Below are positions 1 to 6,010 of a stretch of DNA of 14,794 bases, piece by piece (the first letter of the stretch is position 1; every line of letters starts with the position of its first letter). Origin of the DNA: Candidatus Hydrogenedentes bacterium CG07_land_8_20_14_0_80_42_17 (GTDB lineage Bacteria > UBA8481); the NCBI GenBank assembly GCA_002780065.1, contig PEWQ01000012.1, positions 1-14,794 on the forward strand, written 5' to 3'. The notes beneath the pieces are model-generated. The model had not been told where the DNA came from and made no database searches. It was given only the letters and a program-made list of their open reading frames with translations. A program made the position numbers and the translations under genes.

Positions 1-25
1 TTTCAAGTTGTCATAACATCAGAAG

Positions 26-667
26 ATGAATTCAAAAATAAAAATATGCGGAATCACTACTAAAGAAGATCTGCTTTTTTCCGCCAAAGCCGGAGCGAAT
101 CTTCTTGGCATCAATCTCTGGAATAAATCGCCTAGAAGCGTGATACTCGAAGAAGCCGCCAAACTTTTACATGATTCTCGAAAAGAAATGGTTTTGCTTC
201 CCGAAATTGTTTTGGTATTTGTAGAACCAGAACTAGAATTTTTATCCGAATGTATCAAAGTTTTAAAACCGTCTGCCGTTCAAATTCATGGAGAGTGGAG
301 CAAAGAGATCGAAGTAAACGGAGTTAGAGTTATCAGAGCATTTCAGTTCGGGAGTGAAGAAGATATAGATGAAATTGAATCATGGCCGGGCAGTATGATT
401 CTATTGGACGCTCATGTTGAAGGAATGTATGGAGGAACAGGCAGAGCAATTTCAAAAGAACTTGTTTGTAAGGTAAAAAGACCTTACATCTTAGCAGGCG
501 GTCTGACTCCGGAAAATGTCGCAGGCGCAATAAAGCAGTTTGAGCCGTGGGGTGTAGATGTAGCGAGTGGAGTTGAAAATGCACCTGGAAAAAAGGATCA
601 CTCAAAGGTTAAAGCATTTATTGATTCAGTGAAAATGGGGACGGTTCCTATTTTACGCGGCGATTAA
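26..667 (+). CDS. trpF: Phosphoribosylanthranilate isomerase (TrpF)
   Basis: TrpF is the cytoplasmic (beta/alpha)8-barrel enzyme that converts N-(5-phosphoribosyl)anthranilate to CdRP in tryptophan synthesis. The family motifs are in order: KICGIT at residues 6-11 with the general-base Cys8, a SPR motif at 35-37, VQIHGE at 85-90, the general-acid Asp128 in LLDAH, GGTG at 136-139, and the phosphate-binding segments LAGGL (156-160) and GVDVASGVE (176-184). At 213 residues it has the usual family length, so it appears complete and functional. The ATG at 26 places KICGIT where it normally sits; a weak AGAAG lies just upstream. Only 25 bases precede it, so it is probably the distal gene of a trp operon whose other members lie outside the window; that is inference. 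Its 3' end overlaps the convergent coiled-coil gene by 15 bases. A slightly long tail follows the last barrel motif. Confidence 0.95.
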   Translation: MNSKIKICGITTKEDLLFSAKAGANLLGINLWNKSPRSVILEEAAKLLHDSRKEMVLLPEIVLVFVEPELEFLSECIKVLKPSAVQIHGEWSKEIEVNGVRVIRAFQFGSEEDIDEIESWPGSMILLDAHVEGMYGGTGRAISKELVCKVKRPYILAGGLTPENVAGAIKQFEPWGVDVASGVENAPGKKDHSKVKAFIDSVKMGTVPILRGD

Positions 668-979
668 TTTTTCTACTTTTTTTTCAAGAACTTCAAGACG
701 AACATCTAACCTCAAAACCTCATCAAACCTTCTATCCCTCTCGATAAGAATGTCAAGCTTACCATCCATGCGTGCAAAGCGTTCATCCATCTTTGCAAAG
801 CGTTCATCCATCTTTGCAAAGCGTTCATCCATCTTTGCAAAACGTTTGTCCATCTCAGCAAAACGTTTGTCCATCTCACTATGCAGTTCTTGTATCTCTG
901 TACGAACATCACGAATCTCAGGAACCAGCACATCAACCAGTACTTTTCGTAAAGCTTCAACAAAATCTTTTGCGTCCAT
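653..979 (-). CDS. Small coiled-coil protein made of heptad repeats, function unknown
   Basis: A 108-residue, highly charged protein with no signal peptide or membrane segment. Residues 1-35 form a lead-in helix (VEALRKVLVDVLVPEIRDV). About residues 35-75 are repeated seven-residue units of the type MDKRFAE / MDERFAK, with Met and Phe at core positions, as in a left-handed coiled coil. A further helical stretch ends in a Lys-rich tail. The start is an ATG with an AGGAG six bases upstream (986-990), so the gene is probably real even though three repeat units are identical at DNA level. It follows the GspB-like gene by 95 bases on the same strand and has its own candidate promoter. Short heptad-repeat proteins of this kind are widespread in bacteria and mostly uncharacterised. 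It probably self-associates or acts as a spacer; no enzymatic function is indicated. Confidence 0.75.
   Translation of the reverse strand: MDAKDFVEALRKVLVDVLVPEIRDVRTEIQELHSEMDKRFAEMDKRFAKMDERFAKMDERFAKMDERFARMDGKLDILIERDRRFDEVLRLDVRLEVLEKKVEKLIAA
758..880 (-). repeat. 21-base in-frame tandem repeat (coiled-coil heptads)
   Basis: Three perfect 21-base copies lie head to tail at 779-799, 800-820 and 821-841. They are flanked by diverged copies at 758-778, 842-862 and a partial one at 863-880. Each unit encodes one heptad (MDERFAK type), so gain or loss of a copy would keep the frame and change coiled-coil length by one heptad. There are no spacers, so this is not a CRISPR array. Confidence 0.9.
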
Positions 980-1014
980 TTGTCTCTCCTAAGATGATCA
1001 CTGAACTAATAATA

Positions 1015-1043
1015 AGTAAATCACACTCCGATAATTTTGTCAA
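1015..1043 (-). promoter_or_regulatory. Candidate sigma-70-like promoter for the coiled-coil gene
   Basis: On the minus strand a perfect TTGACA -35 (1038-1043) is followed after 17 bases by TTTACT (1015-1020), a 4/6 match to the -10 consensus. Transcription would start near 1008 and give a leader of about 29 bases containing the AGGAG ribosome-binding site. It lies in the 95-base gap after the GspB-like gene, so the small gene could be expressed separately from the upstream operon. Confidence 0.5.
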
Positions 1044-1074
1044 GATGCAGCTGAATATGCATGCGTAGCATTCA

Positions 1075-2094
1075 TTATTCATCATTCATCTTATGCCACT
1101 TTCCGTCGCGGAACTCAACATTCTCGTTGCCGTTCAAAATGTATGATGCATCAGGATTCGATGTAGGAACTAATCTGACTGTTCCGCCCTGTCCCCTGAC
1201 ACTGACACTTCCATCCTCTTTTGTTGTGACAGTAAAGGCTCCGCTTGAAGAAGTCGCAGTAACATTTTTTGTCGATATCAAAACAGAACCTTTTCCGGGT
1301 CGAACAAGCGCTTTAGCAGTCCCTGAAACCAAATGTAACGTCACTTCCTCCGAAACCTCTCCGTTTGGTTTTGACTGCCTCTCAAGCCTCGTGACTCTTG
1401 CATTGCTCGATTGAGCCAATTCGATGTTGGCATGGTCAAATGCCAGAGCAGTGCCGCCGTCAGCATCCGTAGAGATCTCCGAACCTACCTGCAAAGAGCC
1501 GCCCGGAACAGCAGACGCTCCATTGATTCTTGCCGCGCCGAAAACACTTTCCACTCGGCCCTCCGCCATCTCAATTGTGACTGCATTCGGCGGCAATTCA
1601 TTTGGATTACTCAATTCTGTTCCATGATAAACCGGGATGTCTCTGAAATCCTCTATGTATGGAGTTTGTTCCACCGGCTGAGGAATTCCATTTCTCAATT
1701 GAGCATCCTGAATTATCGGAGCCGCAAGCCCGGTATTCTGAAGCGATGAAGGAGTTAACCTCGTTTGCGGCAATGAAGAAACATCTCGCATATTTTCATT
1801 CGGATTCGTGTATTCTCCAAGCACAGGATTAAGTTGCGGGTATTCAGCAGTAATTTGCCGCGAAGAAATATTTTTCTCGGAAGGCGGCACAATCACTGTT
1901 ATGTCTCGAGGTTTAGTCAGAAGATATGTCAATATCGCGGCTAGCGCAATTCCGCCTACAGCCAATACTGCAGGCACCCACGCGGGTATTTGCTCTTCGA
2001 TAAAAAAATGTTCTTCCTGCTCTTCAACCTGTTCGTGCTGAACCGCAGACATCTCCTCATCTCTACGTTTCAACGCGTCGTGAATGATACTCAT
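1075..2094 (-). CDS. GspB-like single-pass membrane protein with FecR-type domain
   Basis: A 339-residue protein. Residues 1-14 (MSIIHDALKRRDEE) match the N-terminal signature of GspB/ExeB-type proteins. A charged cytoplasmic segment follows, then one membrane segment at about 39-60, a Pro/Asn-rich linker (65-170), and a FecR-like beta domain at about 178-310 (GRVESVFG, then LQVGSEIST, then the LVSGTAKALV and VTATSSSGAFTV strands). This topology puts the FecR domain in the periplasm. The ATG overlaps the stop of the upstream GspA-like gene by 4 bases (ATGA), so the two are almost certainly co-translated and probably interact, as GspA and GspB do in type II secretion, where they help insert the secretin through peptidoglycan. 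Classical GspB does not, as far as I recall, carry a FecR domain, so the partner or role may differ. FecR regulator or stress-sensor roles are less likely because no sigma factor is adjacent. Confidence 0.75.
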   Translation of the reverse strand: MSIIHDALKRRDEEMSAVQHEQVEEQEEHFFIEEQIPAWVPAVLAVGGIALAAILTYLLTKPRDITVIVPPSEKNISSRQITAEYPQLNPVLGEYTNPNENMRDVSSLPQTRLTPSSLQNTGLAAPIIQDAQLRNGIPQPVEQTPYIEDFRDIPVYHGTELSNPNELPPNAVTIEMAEGRVESVFGAARINGASAVPGGSLQVGSEISTDADGGTALAFDHANIELAQSSNARVTRLERQSKPNGEVSEEVTLHLVSGTAKALVRPGKGSVLISTKNVTATSSSGAFTVTTKEDGSVSVRGQGGTVRLVPTSNPDASYILNGNENVEFRDGKWHKMNDE

Positions 2095-3692
2095 TTCGTC
2101 AGTCCCGGAAAATCATGGTTGGAGCGTTTCACAAGTGCGCACCATGTCAAAGGTCCAACAATGCCGTCCGCAGGAATGCCAATACTTTTTTGAAAAAGAA
2201 TCACATTTGAAGGATCAGATCTTACTAAACCTCTGGTCCTATTCATAGCCGCACTCAAAAATTCGGACACTCGCGGATCTGCCGCAGGGTTTGCTGGAAG
2301 AGCTAAATGAGACGGCAAAGGAATAACAGCAGAAACTAATATCGATTCGTTTTCGCTAATTCTTGCAACTTTAAAAACTCGATTAGGAAATTGAGTTGAA
2401 TCAAGCTTGGAATCGAAAAATTCAAAACTTGTAGGACTGGCTCCTATCAGTAGTCTTGGCCCTGCCTCATCATCAATCAGAGCAGGCAATCCTATTTTCG
2501 AAAGAGTTGAAAGATTCGTAACAATTTTGATTCCTGTCATTCCAGCAGATTCAATAGTTTTTGCTCCGTCTGACTTCACGCCCCATATCCTCAAGACTTC
2601 ATTCAAAACCTCATCGGTTTTATTCTCGGCAGGAGCAGTCTCCAAAATCTTTTCCTGCACGTCAGTCGCAATTTCATTCTTATTTTCATTCGCAGTATTC
2701 AGCGGCTGTTGAGTCTTTCTGGTTCCGATTCCAATCAGTAAAACAACACAAGCAATAAGAGCCGCGGCAACGGCGGATTTAAGGTTTGCCCTTTTCACCC
2801 GAGCATAATCAGTTGCTTCAGTTTTATCTTCACACAAAACATTTCCGAGCGCTTGCTCTGAAAGCCCTTCTGAGCCCGAAGCCGGTCCTTCATGATCCAT
2901 GATCGCTTTCAGAGCTAGTTCACCGTCAATAACTTTTGTCTTACACGCGTAAGCCGCAAGCATGCATTTGTCGCAAATAATATTTATTAGCCGCGGAGTT
3001 CCTCTCGTATATCGGGCGATCGCTTCAATGGCAGAAGGCTGAAATTCGACGCAGTTCTCGTTTCCCGCAACATCGAGCCTATGCTTTATGTAATTCAGAA
3101 TTTCACCGCGTTCAAGAGGAGTAATATGATATCTTACAGCTATTCTCTGTCGAAGCTGTTCCATTTTTGGAAGTTTCAGAATTTCGTTAAGTTCAGGCTG
3201 ACCGACAAGAATTATTTGGAGCAATTTTTCCTGCTCAGTCTCCAAATTCGACAGCATTCGAATAGATTCTAAAACTTCCGGCTCTAAATTCTGCGCCTCA
3301 TCAATAATCACTGCGACAGGATTTCCCAGCCTCGCCTCTGAAATAAGAAAAAGATTCAGCGTATCGAGAAGAACCTTTTGAGAAGGATTTTTGATCTTCA
3401 TATCGATATTTAAATCGTCGATTATCGCATGGAGCAGTTCCGACTTATTTAGGCTCGGATTGAGTATTACGGCCGTTTTAGTATCAGAGCCGAGCTGATT
3501 GAGAAGTGATCTGCAGAGCGTAGTCTTGCCCGTCCCGATCTCTCCCGTTATCACGATGAAACCTTTTCTCTCCTTTATTCCATACAGAAGCGACGCAAGA
3601 GCTTCTTCATAGCGATTTGACTTGAAGAGATACCTTGTATCCGGAGTCATTCTGAACGGTTCATCTTTCAAACCAAAATAATCTTTATACAT
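2091..3692 (-). CDS. gspA: GspA/ExeA-like AAA ATPase with periplasmic peptidoglycan-binding domain
   Basis: A 533-residue protein with ExeA/GspA architecture. It begins with the family opening MYKDYFGLKDEPF. The AAA domain has Walker A GEIGTGKT at 50-57, Walker B AVIIDEAQ at 127-134, VGQPEL at 163-168, and the arginine-containing RQRIAVRYHI segment. One membrane helix lies at about 305-323. The periplasmic part has a region at 361-440 resembling the C39-like domain of ExeA proteins (LRIWGV) and a PG_binding_1 repeat at about 485-522 (FQKSIGIPADGIVGPLTW). In the known system GspA uses ATP in the cytoplasm and binds peptidoglycan outside, helping secretin assembly. Here it sits 20 bases after the MinD-like gene, with AAGGAAAG as ribosome-binding site, and overlaps the GspB-like gene. 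No secretin or other Gsp gene is in the window, so the client machine is unknown. Confidence 0.85.
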   Translation of the reverse strand: MYKDYFGLKDEPFRMTPDTRYLFKSNRYEEALASLLYGIKERKGFIVITGEIGTGKTTLCRSLLNQLGSDTKTAVILNPSLNKSELLHAIIDDLNIDMKIKNPSQKVLLDTLNLFLISEARLGNPVAVIIDEAQNLEPEVLESIRMLSNLETEQEKLLQIILVGQPELNEILKLPKMEQLRQRIAVRYHITPLERGEILNYIKHRLDVAGNENCVEFQPSAIEAIARYTRGTPRLINIICDKCMLAAYACKTKVIDGELALKAIMDHEGPASGSEGLSEQALGNVLCEDKTEATDYARVKRANLKSAVAAALIACVVLLIGIGTRKTQQPLNTANENKNEIATDVQEKILETAPAENKTDEVLNEVLRIWGVKSDGAKTIESAGMTGIKIVTNLSTLSKIGLPALIDDEAGPRLLIGASPTSFEFFDSKLDSTQFPNRVFKVARISENESILVSAVIPLPSHLALPANPAADPRVSEFLSAAMNRTRGLVRSDPSNVILFQKSIGIPADGIVGPLTWCALVKRSNHDFPGLTK

Positions 3693-3712
3693 TCAAACTT
3701 TCCTTTCTTCTT

Positions 3713-4864
3713 TTATAGTGCCGCCGCGGTATTCAGAGCAGAGGAACTGCCTTTGCCGAACAGTCGCTTTAAATAAGAGCCGAAAGAAAAATAATTTCGC
3801 TCGATTTCAAAATCAGTATTCTCTTCAACTCTCTGAGCAATATTTCTAACCCAATGCGAAGCATCGCAATCGGGATATCTCTTCACGAACGGCGCCGCTT
3901 CCTTAACAGATTTGACAACACACGCATCTTGAAGAACCGGACCGAGAAAAGTTATTTCTATGCCAAGCTCACGACGCGCCGAGTCGCGCATCTTTTTGGC
4001 AACCTCTAAACCTTCGTTGAAATCTTCTGCGCGGTTCACAATCAATTTCGGACGAAACGCATTAAGAATTGCCTTGAGCGTTTTGTACTCCATAAGTTCT
4101 CCGCTCTTTTTTAGCTCATTGAGCAGTCCCGGAACGGAAGGTATCTCAAGCATGCCATTCTCAAGAGAATCAAGAAGTCGAGTCGAGACCGGCATGTCCG
4201 AGGTCTCCTTCTTAAGTTTTCTCATCAATGTAGCTCGTATGAATAGAAACGAATCGCGCATCGCAGTCGGCTCAGGATTCGTAATCACAATGCCCGAATT
4301 AACCATCGAGAAAAAATCTATAACTTCGAGATGAACAGAAGCTCCGAGGTCCAAGACTATGAAACGCGAGCGCAAGGAGCGAAGGTTCCGCAAAAATTTC
4401 TGACGCTGTTGATACTGAAAATGAGACAGCGTCATTGATGGTGTGGAAGAGCCGGAAAGGAAATTGAGCCCTGGATACTGAGTCGGCGAGACTGCGGACG
4501 AAAGAGAATCTATTCGTTTGGAAATGAAATCGTCAATCGTTCGTCTATGTTTTACTCCAAGGATTATGTCCGCGTTCGGAAGCCCGAAATCACAATCGAC
4601 AAGAATCACTTCATCTTTGGAATTCTTTTCCTTCAATCTATCAGCCAGAGCAATTGAAAGGCTGACTGCGATATTTGTCTTACCAACCCCGCCTTTGCCT
4701 GACGCAATAGGAATAAGTTTAGGTTCAAATTCAAGCGGCTCCTCATTTTCAATCGGTTCAATAAATGACGGACTTGATTCAGGGTTCGACTGGTAAACAG
4801 GAGCTTCAAAAAGATTTTGATTAGGAGTTTCTATGCGCTGTAATAATTCAAGAATCTTGCTCAA
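3713..4864 (-). CDS. MinD/ParA/FlhG-like positioning ATPase with C-terminal amphipathic tail
   Basis: A 383-residue protein. After an unconserved 50-residue N-terminal extension comes a deviant Walker A motif GKGGVGKT (56-63) with both signature lysines (57 and 62). It is followed by VDCDFG (Asp90 region), the Walker B-like IVLDLG (169-174) and the VITNPEPTAMRDSF segment (193-206) typical of MinD/FlhG proteins. Such ATPases dimerise on ATP and position cell-division, flagellar or pilus machinery. Near the end, YLKRLFGKG (364-372) closely resembles the membrane-targeting helix of MinD, although about 11 residues follow it. The start is TTG: no ATG lies near, an in-frame TAA occurs at 4883-4885, and AGGGTGA sits just upstream. 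It leads the GspA/GspB-like operon, so it may place that complex at a membrane site. It is not a septum MinD by context (no minC or minE), nor a chromosome ParA (no parB). Confidence 0.8.
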   Translation of the reverse strand: MSKILELLQRIETPNQNLFEAPVYQSNPESSPSFIEPIENEEPLEFEPKLIPIASGKGGVGKTNIAVSLSIALADRLKEKNSKDEVILVDCDFGLPNADIILGVKHRRTIDDFISKRIDSLSSAVSPTQYPGLNFLSGSSTPSMTLSHFQYQQRQKFLRNLRSLRSRFIVLDLGASVHLEVIDFFSMVNSGIVITNPEPTAMRDSFLFIRATLMRKLKKETSDMPVSTRLLDSLENGMLEIPSVPGLLNELKKSGELMEYKTLKAILNAFRPKLIVNRAEDFNEGLEVAKKMRDSARRELGIEITFLGPVLQDACVVKSVKEAAPFVKRYPDCDASHWVRNIAQRVEENTDFEIERNYFSFGSYLKRLFGKGSSSALNTAAAL

Positions 4865-4868
4865 TTTG

Positions 4869-4875
4869 TCACCCT
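4869..4875 (-). promoter_or_regulatory. Ribosome-binding site fixing the TTG start of the MinD-like gene
   Basis: The minus strand reads GTGACAAA directly before the TTG at 4862-4864, with AGGGTGA at 4869-4875 four bases from the start codon. With the in-frame stop just upstream, this makes the TTG the only reasonable initiation codon. Confidence 0.6.
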
Positions 4876-4881
4876 GCCCGA

Positions 4882-4909
4882 ATTATAGAGTGGAAAAAAA
4901 AATTAGCAA
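4882..4909 (-). promoter_or_regulatory. Candidate promoter for the MinD-like/GspA/GspB-like operon
   Basis: On the minus strand TTGCTA (4904-4909, 4/6 match to -35) is followed after 16 bases by a perfect TATAAT (4882-4887). A T-rich spacer lies between the boxes. The predicted start is near 4875, which would leave a leader of only about 11 bases, just long enough for the AGGGTGA ribosome-binding site. It lies back to back with the rightward promoter, with about 36 bases between their -35 boxes. Confidence 0.55.
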
Positions 4910-4945
4910 GATGTAGAGACACAAAATATCGCATTGAACTGATTC

Positions 4946-4974
4946 TTGGCATTCAGCAAAAGACGGAATAGAAT
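4946..4974 (+). promoter_or_regulatory. Candidate promoter for the ROK-ppx-ppk operon
   Basis: TTGGCA (4946-4951, 5/6 match to -35), a 17-base spacer, then TAGAAT (4969-4974, 5/6 match to -10). Transcription would start near 4981, about 34 bases before the ROK ATG. This is the best promoter match in the window. It also argues against starting the ROK protein at the TTG at 4946, which lies inside the -35 box. Confidence 0.65.
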
Positions 4975-5001
4975 AAACTTTAGTTCAAATAATCGACTTA
5001 G

Positions 5002-5007
5002 AAAGGG
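5002..5007 (+). promoter_or_regulatory. Ribosome-binding site choosing the ROK kinase start
   Basis: AAAGGG at 5002-5007 lies seven bases before the ATG at 5015. It selects this ATG over the TTG at 4946, which is in frame but has no such site and falls within the promoter. Confidence 0.6.
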
Positions 5008-5014
5008 CAAAAAA

Positions 5015-6010
5015 ATGGGCGGGAACGAGAAGAACGGGAATAAAAGCTACTGGATCGGAGTCGACATCGGCGGAACCAAGATTCAAGCAACCCTCTTTGG
5101 CGATTCCTTCAAACCTTTATTGAGCGAGCGCAAAAAGACCAAAGGACAAGAAGGAAAAGAAGAGGGTATGAAGCGCTTGAGCGAAGTTATATCGATCGTT
5201 ATGAAGAATATCTCTCAAGACAAAGTCAAAGGGATCGGAGTCGGATGCGCAGGGCCGCTGAATCTCGAAGATGGAAGCATTATCGAAGCGCCGAATCTCG
5301 GATGGAAGAACGTGCCCGTAAAAAAGTTTCTAGAAAAAGAATTCAAAGTGCAGGTCGAAATATCCAACGATGTTGATGCCGGCACATACGGAGAATACAA
5401 ATGCGGCTCAGCAAAAAAAGCGCGGTCAGTGCTCGGGATTTTTCCAGGAACAGGAATTGGCGGCGGATTTGTTTATGAGGGCAAACTTATCCGAGGAAAA
5501 AATTCTTCATGCATGGAGATCGGGCACTTATGCGTAATGCCTTCCGGTCCGATCTGCGGATGCGGTCAGAAGGGCTGTTTAGAGGCTGTAGCGTCAAGAC
5601 TGGCAATAGCTTCAAACATTGCCGCCGCGGCATATCGCGGGGAGGCGCCTTCAATTCTCGAGGAAGCCGGAACTGACCTAAAAAAAATCCGAAGCAAAGT
5701 TATTGCGAGATCAATCGAACGCGGAGAAAAGACTGTGGAAGAGATTGTCCGCCGCGCGGCGGCGTTTATCGGCAAAGCCGCCGGTATAGCTGTAAACCTT
5801 CTCGCTCCAGAAATTATTCTGCTCGGAGGCGGAATGATCTCAGCGATGCCCGGAATCTTTCTCGAAGAGGTAAAAAGTTCCGCAGAAAAAACAGTTATGC
5901 GATCATTTCGCGATACATTCAAAGTAGTCACTGCAAAGCTCGGTGACGACGCGACTGCACTCGGTGCGGCGGCGTGGGCAAAAGAAGTTATCGAAGGAAA
6001 AGAAAAATGA
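5015..6010 (+). CDS. ROK-family sugar kinase, probably glucokinase
   Basis: A 331-residue cytoplasmic kinase, the normal ROK length. It carries the phosphate-1 loop IGVDIGGTKIQATLF (14-28), the phosphate-2 loop FPGTGIGGG (143-151), the catalytic Asp119 in SNDVDAG, the sugar-binding EIGH (168-171), and the zinc motif CGCGQKGCLE (181-190) with Cys181, Cys183 and Cys188, completed by His171. GGGMISAM (271-278) forms the adenosine-side loop. The start at 5015 is set by ribosome-binding site and promoter. It is first in an operon with ppx and ppk, and its stop overlaps the ppx start by 4 bases. Glucose is the likeliest substrate because the sequence resembles bacterial ROK glucokinases, but fructose, mannose or GlcNAc cannot be excluded. 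The phosphoryl donor is probably ATP. The gene partners raise polyphosphate as an alternative, which the sequence alone does not settle. Confidence 0.88.
   Translation: MGGNEKNGNKSYWIGVDIGGTKIQATLFGDSFKPLLSERKKTKGQEGKEEGMKRLSEVISIVMKNISQDKVKGIGVGCAGPLNLEDGSIIEAPNLGWKNVPVKKFLEKEFKVQVEISNDVDAGTYGEYKCGSAKKARSVLGIFPGTGIGGGFVYEGKLIRGKNSSCMEIGHLCVMPSGPICGCGQKGCLEAVASRLAIASNIAAAAYRGEAPSILEEAGTDLKKIRSKVIARSIERGEKTVEEIVRRAAAFIGKAAGIAVNLLAPEIILLGGGMISAMPGIFLEEVKSSAEKTVMRSFRDTFKVVTAKLGDDATALGAAAWAKEVIEGKEK

Noticed and set aside
1-29. Possible 3' tail of a gene upstream of trpF
   Set aside because: More than one frame gives a short open tail (stops at 14-16 or 27-29), and too few residues are visible to identify a protein such as TrpC or TrpB.
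632-654. Hairpin of 10 pairs (two of them G-U) with a 3-base loop ending in TTTT
   Set aside because: It lies inside trpF before its stop codon, and on the other strand two pairs are lost, so a terminator role is doubtful.
667-690. T-rich run after trpF that looks like a terminator tract
   Set aside because: It is the reverse complement of Lys codons at the end of the coiled-coil gene and has no clear GC-rich stem directly before it.
758-880. CRISPR-like array
   Set aside because: The units abut with no spacers and stay in one reading frame.
750-992. Repetitive open frames on the plus strand opposite the coiled-coil gene
   Set aside because: They mirror the 21-base repeats; the minus-strand frame has the ribosome-binding site, the promoter and a sensible heptad pattern.
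3713-4864. Chromosome-partitioning ParA or division-site MinD proper
   Set aside because: No parB, minC or minE is near, and the N-terminal extension and GspA/GspB-like partners point to a different positioning role.
4946-5014. Longer ROK kinase starting at TTG 4946
   Set aside because: The TTG lies in the -35 box of a strong promoter match, and the ATG at 5015 has a proper ribosome-binding site and starts close to the conserved domain.
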